Positions 15,332 through 25,091 of a stretch of 64,000 bases of DNA are shown one piece after another. The position numbers were made by a program, and so were the translations under genes. The DNA is taken from assembly GCF_900105205.1 (NCBI RefSeq), contig NZ_FNSQ01000005.1, forward strand, positions 3,410,001 to 3,474,000, read 5' to 3'. Numbering within the stretch: position 1 is the first letter of the stretch; each line of letters opens with the position of its first letter. The DNA is from Microbacterium hydrocarbonoxydans (GTDB lineage: Bacteria; Actinomycetota; Actinomycetes; Actinomycetales; Microbacteriaceae). Under the pieces are notes generated by a model that worked only from the letters and a program-made list of their open reading frames with translations, searched no databases and had not been told where the DNA came from.

Positions 15332-17889
15332 TGACGGCAGAGCGGATGCCGCGGCGCGGCCGACTCCGCGTGCTGCTCGGCGCAGCCCCCGGCGTGGGCA
15401 AGACGTTCGAGATGCTCGTCGAGGGCCGCCGCCTTCTCGATGAGGGCCGCGACGTCGTGATCGCGATCGTCGAGACGCATGATCGCGCGGCGACCGCGGC
15501 GCAGACCATCGGCATCCCCGAGGTCCCCCGCCGCACCGATCTGCATCGAGGCGTGCCGCTGAGCGAGATGGATCTGGATGCCGTGCTCGCTCGCCGCCCC
15601 CAGATCGCGCTGGTCGACGAGCTGGCCCATACGAACACCCCCGGGTCCGCTCATCCGAAGCGCTGGCAGGACGTGCGCGCCCTGCTGGATGCGGGCATCG
15701 ACGTCGTCACCACGGTGAACGTCCAGCACATCGAATCGCTCAACGCCGTGGTCGAGAAGATCACCGGCATCGCGCAGCAGGAGACGATCCCGGATGCCGT
15801 GGTGCGCGCGGCCGACGAGATCGAGGTCGTCGACCTCGCACCGCAGTCGCTGCGCGACCGCCTGTCCGCCGGTCTCGTCTACCCGGCCGAGCGGATCGAC
15901 GCCGCGCTGTCGAACTACTTCCGCCTCGGCAACCTGACGGCGCTGCGCGAGCTCGCCCTTCTCTGGCTCGCCGACGAGGTCGACAGCGCCCTGCGCAGCT
16001 ACCGCGCCGACCACGGCATCGAGGGCACCTGGCAGGCCCGCGAGCGCGTGGTCGTCGCCCTCACCGGCGGACCCGAGGGCGAGACGCTGCTGCGACGAGG
16101 CGCGCGGATCGCCGCACGATCGGCCGGCGGCGAGCTGCTGGCCGTGCACGTGGCCACTCAGGACGGCCTCCGCGACGAGACCCCTGGTGCGCTCGCCGCC
16201 CAGCGGTCCCTGGTCGAGTCGCTCGGCGGCAGCTTCCACCAGATCGTCGGCGACGACATCCCTGGCACGCTCGTTGAGTTCGCGCAGGGGGCGGATGCCA
16301 CCCAGCTCGTCATCGGCGTCAGCCGGCGCGGCCGACTCGCGGCAGCACTGACCGGGCCGGGCATCGGCTCGGAAGTCATCCGCCGATCCGGCGACATCGA
16401 CGTGCACATCGTGACGCACGCCGCCGCCGGAGGGAGGGTGGCGCTGCCCCGAATCACCGGCGGCGCCCTGGGGTGGCGACGGCAGGTGCTCGGCTTCGTC
16501 ATCGCCCTGGTGTTCGGACCGCTGCTCTCGTGGCTGCTGTTCACCTTCCGCAGCCCCGAGTCGATCACCGCCGAGGTGCTCGCGTATCAGCTGCTCGTCG
16601 TGGTCGTCGCGCTCATCGGCGGGGTACGACCCGCCGTCTTCGCTGCGGTGCTCTCGGGCATCACCCTGGACTTCCTGTTCGTCGCGCCGCAGTTCACGAT
16701 CACGATCGCACATCCGCTGCACGTGCTCGCGCTCGCCCTGTACGTCGTGATCGCGGTGCTCGTGAGTATCATCGTCGACCAGGCGGCCCGACGCGCGCGC
16801 ACAGCTCAGCGCGCTGCGGCCGAGGCCGAGCTGCTCGCCGCCGTGGCCGGCAACGTCCTGCGCGGAGACAACGCCGTGCTCGCTCTCGTCAGCCGCACGC
16901 GCGAGGCGTTCGGGCTCACCGGCGTGCGGCTCCTCAGCGCCGACGGCGAGGTGCTGGCCAGCGACGGAGAACCCGTTCCCGACGGGCGGGCCACGTCGAT
17001 CCCGGTCGGGGCCGGTGGCGCGGCCGGCGGGGCCGGCGGCTCGGCGCCCGCCGTGCTCGAACTGCACGGCGAACCCCTCGACACCCCCGCCCGGCGCCTG
17101 CTCGACGCGATCGTCGCGCAGCTGGCGGCGGCGATCGAGCACACCGACCTGCGTGCCACGGCGCGCGAGGTCGCCGCGCTCGCCGAGACCGACCAGGTGC
17201 GCAGCGCCCTGCTCTCCGCCGTCAGCCACGACCTGCGTCGCCCGCTCGCCTCGGCCGTCGCCGCGATCGGCGGTCTCCGAGGGGCGCACTCGCTGTCGGC
17301 ATCCGATCGGGAGGAACTGCTCGCGACCGCCGACGAGAGCCTCGCCACGCTGTCGTCGCTCGTGACCGACCTGCTCGACGTCAGCCGGGTGCAGGCCGGA
17401 GTTCTCGCGGTCTCGACCATGCGCCTCGACATCGCAGGCCCCGTGCTCGCGGCGGTCGACGAGCTCGGCCTCGGCCCGTCGGATGTCGAGCTGGCGCTCG
17501 ACGCCGAGCTGCCCGCCGTGTCGGCCGATCCGGTGCTGCTGCAGCGCGTGCTCGTGAACGTCATCGCGAATGCGCACCGACACGCGCCCGCCGACAGCAG
17601 GGTGATCGTGTCGACGAGCACGATCGGCGACCACGCCGAGATCCGCATCATCGACCGCGGTGCCGGCGTTCCCGCCGAGAAACGCGATCAGATCTTCCAG
17701 CCCTTCCAGCGGCTCGGCGACACCGACAACACGACGGGGCTGGGGCTCGGTCTCGCTCTGTCGCGCGGATTCGCCGAAGGCATGGGCGGTACCCTGACAC
17801 CCGAGGACACCCCGGGCGGTGGACTCACCATGGTCATCTCCCTGCCCCTCGCGGGAGACCCCGATCTCACGCAGGAGGAGGCGGAGTGA
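15331..17889 (+). CDS. kdpD: KdpD, membrane sensor histidine kinase for K+ limitation and turgor
   Basis: An 852-aa kinase in classic order: KdpD domain with Walker A GAAPGVGKT (residues about 12-20) and DELAHTNTPGS, a USP-like domain (about 230-360), four membrane helices (about 385-485), a GAF-like linker, HisKA with SHDLRRPLAS (His about 633), then HATPase with NVIANAHRHAP, DRGAGVP and TGLGLGLALSR. KdpD phosphorylates KdpE when K+ is low. It overlaps kdpC by one base and kdpE by four, so sensor and regulator are made with the transporter. Confidence 0.95.
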   Translation: MTAERMPRRGRLRVLLGAAPGVGKTFEMLVEGRRLLDEGRDVVIAIVETHDRAATAAQTIGIPEVPRRTDLHRGVPLSEMDLDAVLARRPQIALVDELAHTNTPGSAHPKRWQDVRALLDAGIDVVTTVNVQHIESLNAVVEKITGIAQQETIPDAVVRAADEIEVVDLAPQSLRDRLSAGLVYPAERIDAALSNYFRLGNLTALRELALLWLADEVDSALRSYRADHGIEGTWQARERVVVALTGGPEGETLLRRGARIAARSAGGELLAVHVATQDGLRDETPGALAAQRSLVESLGGSFHQIVGDDIPGTLVEFAQGADATQLVIGVSRRGRLAAALTGPGIGSEVIRRSGDIDVHIVTHAAAGGRVALPRITGGALGWRRQVLGFVIALVFGPLLSWLLFTFRSPESITAEVLAYQLLVVVVALIGGVRPAVFAAVLSGITLDFLFVAPQFTITIAHPLHVLALALYVVIAVLVSIIVDQAARRARTAQRAAAEAELLAAVAGNVLRGDNAVLALVSRTREAFGLTGVRLLSADGEVLASDGEPVPDGRATSIPVGAGGAAGGAGGSAPAVLELHGEPLDTPARRLLDAIVAQLAAAIEHTDLRATAREVAALAETDQVRSALLSAVSHDLRRPLASAVAAIGGLRGAHSLSASDREELLATADESLATLSSLVTDLLDVSRVQAGVLAVSTMRLDIAGPVLAAVDELGLGPSDVELALDAELPAVSADPVLLQRVLVNVIANAHRHAPADSRVIVSTSTIGDHAEIRIIDRGAGVPAEKRDQIFQPFQRLGDTDNTTGLGLGLALSRGFAEGMGGTLTPEDTPGGGLTMVISLPLAGDPDLTQEEAE

Positions 17890-18557
17890 AGCTCCTCATC
17901 GCCGACGACGACCCGCAGATGGTGCGCGCGCTGCGCATCACGCTCGCCGCCCACGGATACGAAGTCGTCGTCGCGCCCGACGGCGCCGCCGCTGTGGCCG
18001 CCGCCGCGCAGACGCATCCCGACCTGATCATGCTCGACCTCGGCATGCCGCGTCTCGACGGTATCGAGGTCATCCAGGCACTGCGCGGCTGGACCACAGT
18101 CCCGATCATCGTGGTCTCCGGCCGCACCGGGTCTGCCGACAAGGTCGAGGCACTGGATGCCGGAGCCGACGACTTCGTCACCAAGCCGTTCCAGGTCGAC
18201 GAGCTGCTCGCGCGGCTGCGGGCGCTGTCTCGTCGGGCGGTGCCCGCTGGCGGGGAATCGACCGTCGGCTTCGGCGATGTGGTCGTCGACCTGGCGACGA
18301 AGACCGTCACGCGGGCGGGCGCCCGTGTGCACCTCACGCCGACGGAGTGGCGCATGCTCGAGCATCTCGCCCGGCATCCCGGCGCCCTGGTCACGCGGCA
18401 GGATCTGCTCAAGGAGATCTGGGGCAGCGAGCAGGTGTCGGACTCCGGGTATCTGCGACTGTACATGTCGCAACTGCGCAAGAAGCTCGAGGCCGAGCCC
18501 AGCGCCCCCGCGCATCTGCTGACCGAGTCGGGAATGGGCTACCGGCTGGTGCTCTGA
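17886..18557 (+). CDS. kdpE: KdpE, OmpR-family response regulator
   Basis: A 223-aa regulator. The receiver domain has DDD at 7-9, phosphoacceptor Asp51 (LIMLDLGMP) and the lysine in FVTKPF. The winged-helix domain has LTPTEWRMLEHLARHPG, DLLKEIWG and YMSQLRKKLE. KdpE activates kdpFABC. The 11-bp direct repeats before kdp and kimA are natural candidates for its sites (inference). GTG 17886 overlaps the kdpD stop. The last codons and stop lie in the first unit of a 48-bp tandem repeat. Confidence 0.95.
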   Translation: MKLLIADDDPQMVRALRITLAAHGYEVVVAPDGAAAVAAAAQTHPDLIMLDLGMPRLDGIEVIQALRGWTTVPIIVVSGRTGSADKVEALDAGADDFVTKPFQVDELLARLRALSRRAVPAGGESTVGFGDVVVDLATKTVTRAGARVHLTPTEWRMLEHLARHPGALVTRQDLLKEIWGSEQVSDSGYLRLYMSQLRKKLEAEPSAPAHLLTESGMGYRLVL

Positions 18558-18685
18558 GCCCGTGCGCTCGGCGCGCGAGGACAGGGGAACCGGCCGGTGC
18601 TCTGAGCCCGTGCGCCCGGCGCGCGAGGACAGGAGGCCCGGCTGGTGCTCTGAGCCCGTCCGCCCCGCGCGCGAGGACAGGGGAA
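18542..18685. repeat. Three tandem copies of a 48-bp repeat starting in the kdpE 3' end
   Basis: Copies begin at 18542, 18590 and 18638. Each carries GGTGCTCTGAGCCCG followed by a GCGCGAGGACAGG segment. The first copy contains the last kdpE codons and stop, so the array looks like duplication of the gene end together with part of the following hairpin. Confidence 0.8.
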
Positions 18686-18751
18686 CCGGCTGAGATCAGG
18701 ACTGATCTCGCCGGATGCTCCTGATCTCGGCCGGTCGTCCTGTTCTCGCGC
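18669..18751. terminator. Long imperfect hairpin downstream of kdpE
   Basis: Two 33-nt arms (18669-18701 and 18719-18751) pair with few mismatches, including TGAGATCAGGA against TCCTGATCTC, around a 17-nt loop. The AACAGGACGACCGG arm recurs in the hairpin at 21492-21560. Its position after the kdp operon suggests a terminator, though there is no U-run. Confidence 0.6.
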
Positions 18752-18806
18752 TGGGGGTGCCACGGTCCACTCCGCCTGCGGGTATCCGGCGTGGCCGACC
18801 GGCGCC

Positions 18807-18892
18807 GTTCACAACTCAGCACGAAACCCGGGTCGGGGTCCGAAAAGGGCAGGTCTCGGGCGTCTGACTCGCATCCATGCTGAGTCGTGAAC
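18807..18892. repeat. Inverted-end element, family 1, copy a (86 bp)
   Basis: The left end GTTCACAACTCAGCA and right end TGCTGAGTCGTGAAC pair around a variable core. It lies between convergent kdpE and the TspO-like gene. Other copies are at 33235, 36729, 47938 and 56286. Confidence 0.8.
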
Positions 18893-18907
18893 CTGAAGAC
18901 GACGGGA

Positions 18908-19702
18908 TCAGAGCGCGATGTCGGCCCGCGGCTTCCGCAGCAGTCCCCACCCGCCCGCGGCGACCAGCGCGACGGCCACCACGATCGCGGTGATTCCCGT
19001 GACGGTGCTCTCAGGTTCGCCCGTGAATCGGCCGACAGCCAGCCATCCGAGTCCCCAGGCCGTCGCGAGCGCCGGGGCGATGCGCTTGGTCACCAGGGCG
19101 CTGGCGACGCCGATCACGAGAACGACCACGAGCACGGCGACGGCCCAGATCTCGGCCTGCTCCGCCCAGTCAGCAGGAGCGATCTGTGTCAGCCAGGCGG
19201 CGGTGTTGGCCACCGCCGCGATGGTGACCCAGCCGAAGTGCAGACCGTTCGCGCCGTCCACGACGATCCGCTCGGGCCAGGTGCGGGCGCGGCTGCGTCC
19301 GAGGATCACGATCACGCGGGCGAGGGTTGCGAGCAGCAGGGCGATCACGAGGACCGTCATCGGGAGCGACCAGAACTGCGCGGTCACAAGCCAGAGGCCG
19401 TTGAGGATCATGGATGCCGCGGTCCACCCGCCGACCGCGCGCTGCCGTTCGTCGGCACGCTGTGCCGGCAGGGCCTGCCACACCGTGTAGGCGATCAGGC
19501 CGAGGTAGATCAGCGACCAGATCGAGAAGGCCGGCCCTGCCGGAGCGAGATAGGAACCCTGCGCCGACAGCGCTCCGTCCTGCAGCTCGCTGACCGACGT
19601 GCCGCCGAAGGCGCCGGAACCGACGGCGGCCGCGATCAGCATGAAAACGGCCGAGGCGATGATGATCGTCTGGCGTGCGATGTCCTGCGTCCGGGATTCC
19701 AT
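18908..19702 (-). CDS. TspO/MBR-like tryptophan-rich membrane protein
   Basis: A 264-aa membrane protein with about seven hydrophobic segments. FSIWSLIYLGLIAYTVWQ and NGLWLVTAQFWSLPM resemble the conserved WxPIYxxx...NxxWxxxFF regions of TspO-related proteins, in the longer form common in actinobacteria. TspO proteins bind tetrapyrroles and act in stress signalling; the role of this long form is not known. ATG 19702 is preferred, with ATG 19714 as an alternative. It is convergent with kdpE across repeats and preceded by a palindrome at 19766-19778. Confidence 0.7.
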   Translation of the reverse strand: MESRTQDIARQTIIIASAVFMLIAAAVGSGAFGGTSVSELQDGALSAQGSYLAPAGPAFSIWSLIYLGLIAYTVWQALPAQRADERQRAVGGWTAASMILNGLWLVTAQFWSLPMTVLVIALLLATLARVIVILGRSRARTWPERIVVDGANGLHFGWVTIAAVANTAAWLTQIAPADWAEQAEIWAVAVLVVVLVIGVASALVTKRIAPALATAWGLGWLAVGRFTGEPESTVTGITAIVVAVALVAAGGWGLLRKPRADIAL

Positions 19703-19765
19703 GTTCCGCAACATACGCGCGCGAGCGCTGAAACGCACCAGCCTTGACAGGGCGGTGCCAAAAGA

Positions 19766-19778
19766 CTAGCCAAGCTAG
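19766..19778. promoter_or_regulatory. Small palindrome upstream of the TspO-like gene
   Basis: CTAGC-CAA-GCTAG is a perfect 5-bp inverted repeat in an AT-richer stretch, 64 bases before the TspO-like start. It may be an operator, but no regulator is assigned. Confidence 0.35.
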
Positions 19779-19818
19779 CAAAATCCCAGCCGTCGACGCT
19801 GAGGGCTGGCGCGACGCA

Positions 19819-19903
19819 GCTCCGCAACTCCGGAGATTCGCGTGCAGATCGGTGCCACGTGGGCTTTCTCCGTCACCTCGCGCCGATCTCCGGAGTTATG
19901 GAG
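19819..19903. repeat. Inverted-end element, family 2, copy b (85 bp)
   Basis: The left end is GCTCCGCAACTCCGGAGAT and the right end GATCTCCGGAGTTATGGAG, with an unrelated core. It lies between the TspO-like start and the end of the tetR gene, which is read toward it. Confidence 0.75.
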
Positions 19904-19979
19904 ACAACAGCAGTGCGGGCAGCAGGGACGGACGGAAGGTCGTCCCGTGGGGCTCAACGCAGAGCTGGCTTGCCGCGGG

Positions 19980-20543
19980 TCAGGCGGCGACGGCCGCGTC
20001 GATCAGCACCTCGGCCGCGTTGCGCGCCTGCACGGCGACCTGCGGATCGGCCGCGATCGCCGCCGTGCTCTGTGCGCCCTCGGCGAGGATCGACAGCTGC
20101 GCCGCAAGGGATGCGGGTGCGCCGGCGGCGACGACGAGGCTGGCCATGTACGCCTGGAACGACGCTTTGTGGTCGCGCACGATGGTCGCCACCTCGGGGT
20201 TCGTGCCCCCGAGCTCGCCGAACGCGTTGATGAAGGCGCAGCCGCGGAAGTCGTCGGTGCAGAACCAGTTCTCGAGGTATCCGTACACGGCGAGCAGGCG
20301 ATCACGGGGGTCCGCTCCGGCATCCGCCACGGCCCCCGTCAGTCCCGACTCCCATTCCGCATGCTTGCGCGCGAGGACGGCGGTGACGATGTCGGTCTTC
20401 GACGGGAAGAGGGCATAGAGCCGACGCAGCGACACGCCGGCCGCCGCACGCAGCTCGTCCATACCGACCGCCGCGTATCCCTTGCGGTAGTAGAGGTCAT
20501 CTGCTGCCGCAAGGATCTGTTCACGCACCGTTTCCTCGGTCAT
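19980..20543 (-). CDS. TetR-family repressor of the adjacent hydrolase gene
   Basis: A 187-aa TetR-type regulator. The N-terminal helix-turn-helix is YAAVGMDELRAAAGVSLRRLYALFPSK, and the rest is a helical ligand domain (LAVYGYLENWFCTDDFRGCAF). GGGAGG directly precedes ATG 20543. It is divergent from an alpha/beta hydrolase gene with two 16-bp palindromes between them, so it very likely represses that gene and itself. The inducer is unknown. Confidence 0.9.
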   Translation of the reverse strand: MTEETVREQILAAADDLYYRKGYAAVGMDELRAAAGVSLRRLYALFPSKTDIVTAVLARKHAEWESGLTGAVADAGADPRDRLLAVYGYLENWFCTDDFRGCAFINAFGELGGTNPEVATIVRDHKASFQAYMASLVVAAGAPASLAAQLSILAEGAQSTAAIAADPQVAVQARNAAEVLIDAAVAA

Positions 20544-20556
20544 CCTCCCAGTGTAC

Positions 20557-21480
<924 letters not shown>

Positions 21481-21491
21481 TCACCGCCGTA

Positions 21492-21660
21492 AACAGGACG
21501 ACCGCTCCGCATCAGGACTGGATCACGCAGATCCTCCTGATCCGGGGCGGTCGTCCTGTTCTGGGACTGCCGGCGTCCGGGGCTGTCGTCCTGATCCGGC
21601 GCGGTCGTCCTGTTCTGGGGCGGGCGGCGGACGGGGCTGTCGTCCTGTTCCGGGCTGTCG
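21492..21660. repeat. Hairpin and degenerate repeats with GTCGTCCTG core (family 5)
   Basis: A 26-bp stem pairs 21492-21517 (starting AACAGGACGACCGC) with 21535-21560. Further partial copies of GGCTGTCGTCCTG or GCGGTCGTCCTG follow near 21581, 21602 and 21637. The same core occurs in the hairpin after kdpE. It fills the 241-bp gap before the next gene and probably terminates the hydrolase transcript. Confidence 0.65.
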
Positions 21661-21721
21661 GCAACGGCGGATGCTGCGCGCGGCGCCCCTACGGACCGAT
21701 CTCGTGCGACAGGATGGGGCG

Positions 21722-22123
21722 ATGAGCCGCCGCACTCGTCTGACAGCATCCGCACTCGCCCTCATCGCCGCCGTGATGCTGACGGGATGCAGCTTCTCAT
21801 CGCCGAACCTCGCGGTCCTCGAGACCGAGCGGGAGGCCGAGGACGAGCTGCCGCCGCTCGAAGCCGACTCGTACGACCCGGTCGACACGGCGACGAGCCG
21901 CTACGTCGGCGAGCACGACGGCGTCTCCCTGTGGGTCGCGAAGGGCACCGAATCCCCGGCCTGTCTCATCGCGATCGCCGACCCGGACGAGGAATGGGGC
22001 ATCGCGTGCGGGGGCCTGCCGACCCGGCTCAGCAGCTTCGGTCACACGTTCGAGCTCACCCCGGACGGCTCGCCTGCTCCCGAGGGCATGACGCGGGTCT
22101 CCGAGAACGTGTACGCCGAGTAG
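21722..22123 (+). CDS. Putative small lipoprotein
   Basis: A 133-aa protein with a lipoprotein signal: MSRRTRLTASALALIAA then lipobox LTGC (Cys about 22). The mature part is acidic, has two more Cys (ACLIAIAD, GIACGG) that could form a disulfide, and shows the pattern HDGVSLWVAKG. I do not recognise a family. An in-frame start at 21671 is less likely because it would bury the signal peptide. Confidence 0.7.
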   Translation: MSRRTRLTASALALIAAVMLTGCSFSSPNLAVLETEREAEDELPPLEADSYDPVDTATSRYVGEHDGVSLWVAKGTESPACLIAIADPDEEWGIACGGLPTRLSSFGHTFELTPDGSPAPEGMTRVSENVYAE

Positions 22124-22148
22124 CCTCGGCGTCGGCTGACCCTCGCGC

Positions 22149-22222
22149 TCCGAAGGAGATCTCGCGCTCCGAAGGACCGCATCCGGCATCCGCTCCTTCG
22201 ACACGAGAGATCTCCTTCGATC
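22149..22222. terminator. Inverted repeats between convergent genes
   Basis: GAAGGAGATCTCGCG near 22152 can pair with CGAGAGATCTCCTTC near 22204, and CTCCGAAGG/CCTTCGATCC segments recur on each side. It sits between the lipoprotein and the SIP gene, which converge, so it may serve both as a terminator. Confidence 0.45.
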
Positions 22223-22262
22223 CGAGAGCCCTCCTTCGATCCGAGCGCCGAAGCGGGCGGGT

Positions 22263-23219
22263 TCAGCCGCGCATCGCGACGCCGCGCCGCCAGTAGCCCA
22301 TGAAGGCGACCTGCGAGCGGTCGATGCCGAGGTCCTTGACCAGGTGACGACGCAGCGTCGTGACGACGCCGCTCTCCCCCGCGATCCAGAAGTAGCGCTC
22401 GGCGGGAGCATCCGCCGCCGCGATCTCCTCCCCCAGGCCGGAGTAGTCCGGCGTCTCCCAGAGCAGGTCCTCGGTGTCGATGTCCTTCACGTCGATCTCG
22501 TCCGCAGCATCGGCATCGCCGAGGTACTCGAGCACGGCCGGGATCAGGCGCACGCCGTGCGGCTCGCCGACATCACGCGGCAGCCAGTGCACCTCGACCC
22601 CGGCAGGCACGTCGATGCGCAGGATGTCGGCGGGCGATGGCACCTCGATGAATGCGCAGCCCCGCAGGTCGCTCGGGGCGTCTTCGAGGATGCGCGCGAT
22701 GGCGGGAGCGGCAGTCTCGTCACCGGCGAGCAGCACGGATGACGCGGTGCCAGGCTCGTACTCGGCGCCGCCGTGCGCGGCGGCCGGAACCCCGCGCCGG
22801 GGTCCGACGATGAACAGCTCCTGTCCGACGGCGGCCGCATCCGCCCAGCGCGAGGCCGGGCCGGAAAGCCCCGGGGCCAGGTGCAGCACGAAGTCGACAT
22901 CCAGTTCCGTGCCCGCCTCGGTCACCCGCAGGTCGCGCACCGAGTAGGTGCGCATCGATCCGCGATCCTCCTCCGGCACGGCGAGATACGACCCCCACCA
23001 GTCCCCGGTCTCGCGATCGAGGGTGGGAAGGATGCCGGATGCCGGCGGGAAGACGATCTTGATGCGCGAGTCGAAGACGTCGCCCGGCGTGCCGAACTCG
23101 AACAGCTCGTCGCCGCCGAGTGTGACCCGCACGAAGTTCGGCGAGACACGGTCGACCGCGCGCACCTCGGCGCGTGCCAGCACGTAGGTCGGGCGTTCGG
23201 TGGTGGTCTCAGCGGACAT
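22263..23219 (-). CDS. Siderophore-interacting protein (FAD-dependent ferric-siderophore reductase)
   Basis: A 318-aa SIP-family flavoprotein. The FAD domain has FVRVTLGGDELFEF and RTYSVRDLR (FAD-binding RxYS), and the C-terminal NAD(P)H domain has FIVGPRRG, LLAGDETAAPAI, and a terminal WIAGESGVV...GYWRRG pattern. It releases iron by reducing ferric siderophores in the cytoplasm. It overlaps the ATPase gene stop by 11 bp and is the last gene of the iron operon. Confidence 0.93.
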   Translation of the reverse strand: MSAETTTERPTYVLARAEVRAVDRVSPNFVRVTLGGDELFEFGTPGDVFDSRIKIVFPPASGILPTLDRETGDWWGSYLAVPEEDRGSMRTYSVRDLRVTEAGTELDVDFVLHLAPGLSGPASRWADAAAVGQELFIVGPRRGVPAAAHGGAEYEPGTASSVLLAGDETAAPAIARILEDAPSDLRGCAFIEVPSPADILRIDVPAGVEVHWLPRDVGEPHGVRLIPAVLEYLGDADAADEIDVKDIDTEDLLWETPDYSGLGEEIAAADAPAERYFWIAGESGVVTTLRRHLVKDLGIDRSQVAFMGYWRRGVAMRG

Positions 23220-24009
23220 GATGCCTTCCGATCGGGGTGACCATCGGCTTCCCGGAGACCGGGTCGATGGTGATCTGGTTCGCGAGGTCGAAGACCTCTT
23301 CGACGAGCTGGGCGGTCACGACATCCTGCGGAGCGCCGGTGGCGTGCACCCTGCCCTCCTTCATCGCGACGAGCTCGTCGGAGTACCGCGCGGCGAGGTT
23401 GAGGTCGTGCAGCACCATCACGATGGTGGTGCCGCGCGAGACGCTCAGGTCGGTGAGCAGGTCGAGGACCTCGACCTGGTGGGCGACGTCGAGGAACGTC
23501 GTCGGCTCGTCCAGCAGCAGGATGTCGGTCTCCTGCGCGAGTGCCATCGCGATCCACACGCGCTGACGCTGGCCACCCGAGAGCTCGTCGACGCTGCGGT
23601 CGGCGAGGTCGGTGGTGCCGGTGGCGGCGAGAGCATCCGCCACGACCTCGTAGTCGTGGGCACTCCACCGCGCGAGCATCTTCTGATGCGGATGCCGGCC
23701 GCGGCCGACGAGGTCGGCGACGGCGATCCCCTCGGGGGCGACGGGCGACTGCGGAAGCAGCCCCAGGATGCGTGCGACCTCCTTGGTGGGGCGCGCGTGC
23801 ACCGACTTGCCGTCGAGCACGATCTGCCCGGCGGTCGGGGAGAGCAGACGGGCGAGCGAGCGCAGCAGGGTCGACTTGCCGCATCCGTTCGCGCCGACGA
23901 TCGTCGTGATCTTGCCGGGGGCGATCGCGAGGTCGAGACCCTCGATGATCGTGCGGTCGCCGTAGGCGAGGGTGACGGCCTCCGCCGTCAGGGTGTGCGC
24001 CTCGGTCAC
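23209..24009 (-). CDS. Iron-siderophore ABC transporter ATP-binding protein (FecE/FepC type)
   Basis: A 266-aa ABC ATPase with Walker A GANGCGKST, Q-loop LLPQSP, signature LSGGQRQR, Walker B ILLLDEPTTFLD and switch His (VLHDLN). It powers import of ferric siderophores through the two adjacent permeases. GTG 24009 overlaps the permease stop by 4 bp. The frame is open further upstream only because it shadows the permease gene. Confidence 0.95.
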   Translation of the reverse strand: MTEAHTLTAEAVTLAYGDRTIIEGLDLAIAPGKITTIVGANGCGKSTLLRSLARLLSPTAGQIVLDGKSVHARPTKEVARILGLLPQSPVAPEGIAVADLVGRGRHPHQKMLARWSAHDYEVVADALAATGTTDLADRSVDELSGGQRQRVWIAMALAQETDILLLDEPTTFLDVAHQVEVLDLLTDLSVSRGTTIVMVLHDLNLAARYSDELVAMKEGRVHATGAPQDVVTAQLVEEVFDLANQITIDPVSGKPMVTPIGRHHVR

Positions 24010-25091
24010 AGTGAGCCTCCCGAGCGGTTGGAGCGGACGAGCAGGTAGATGAGGTACGGGGCACCGAGCACACCGGTGATGACGCCCACCGGGTAGCGCT
24101 CGCCGAACGCGAACTGACCGAGCAGATCGCTGCCCAGCACCAGCACCGCACCCACGAAGGCGCTCGGCAGCAGCAGGTTCGCGCCGGGTCCGGTGATGCG
24201 CGCGGCGATGGGCCCCGCCATGAAGGCCACGAACGCGATGGGTCCGGTCGCGGCCGTCGCGAACGCGAGCATCGCCACAGCGCCCAGGATGAACAGCAGC
24301 CGGGTGACGTTCACGCGCACTCCGAGACCGGATGCCGAGTCGTCGCCGAGCTGCAGCGCGCCCAGCGCCCTGCCCTGCGAGAACATCAGCGGGAGGATGA
24401 TGACGGCGGCGATCGCGAGGGGCACCACCCGCTCCCAGGATGCGTTGTTGAGGCTGCCCGTGAGCCACTGCATCGCGGTCTGGATGTCCCAGCTCGCCGC
24501 GCGCGAGAGCACGTACGAGATCACGCTCTGCAGCATCGCCGCCACCCCGATGCCGATCAGGATGAGCCGGGTCCCGGCGAAGCCGTTCTTGAGGGACAGC
24601 AGGTAGATGACGCCGGCGGTGAGGATGGCGCCGCCCAGCGCGAACAGCGAGACCAGCGGGCCGTTCAGGGAGAGGACGACGATGGCGAGGACCGCGGCGG
24701 CGCCGGCCCCGTTGGAGATGCCGATGATGTCGGGGGATGCGAGCGGGTTGCGCAGGAGCGTCTGGAACGAGACGCCCGCGATGCCGAACGCGATGCCCGA
24801 CAGGACCGCGAGCACGGCACGGGGCAGCCGCAGCTCGCCCACCGTGAACGATGCGCCAGGCACCGTCTGGCCGAGGATGACACGGACGACCTCGTCGAGC
24901 GGATAGAACGTGTTGCCGATCATCAGCGCCACCGCGAACAGGGCGACGAGCAGGATGCCGAGCACGATGGTCGCGACGGCGTGGCGGCGGTGACGCGCAC
25001 GGCGACCGGCCACGATCGCGGCGATCCCGTCGGGCGCGCGATCCGGCGCCGCCGGGGTCGGCGATGCGGACGTCGGATGCATGGTGGTCAC
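24006..25091 (-). CDS. FecCD-family iron-siderophore permease (second subunit)
   Basis: A 361-aa permease with about nine to ten membrane helices. It has the FecCD hallmarks GELRLPRAVLAVLSGIAFGIAG, LLRNPLASPDIIG, GPIAFVAFMAGPIAARI and a C-terminal GVLGAPYLIYLL. The N-terminal 30 residues are Pro/Ala-rich and cytoplasmic. GTG 25091 overlaps the stop of the first permease by 4 bp. It forms a heterodimeric channel with that subunit. Confidence 0.93.
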   Translation of the reverse strand: MTTMHPTSASPTPAAPDRAPDGIAAIVAGRRARHRRHAVATIVLGILLVALFAVALMIGNTFYPLDEVVRVILGQTVPGASFTVGELRLPRAVLAVLSGIAFGIAGVSFQTLLRNPLASPDIIGISNGAGAAAVLAIVVLSLNGPLVSLFALGGAILTAGVIYLLSLKNGFAGTRLILIGIGVAAMLQSVISYVLSRAASWDIQTAMQWLTGSLNNASWERVVPLAIAAVIILPLMFSQGRALGALQLGDDSASGLGVRVNVTRLLFILGAVAMLAFATAATGPIAFVAFMAGPIAARITGPGANLLLPSAFVGAVLVLGSDLLGQFAFGERYPVGVITGVLGAPYLIYLLVRSNRSGGSL

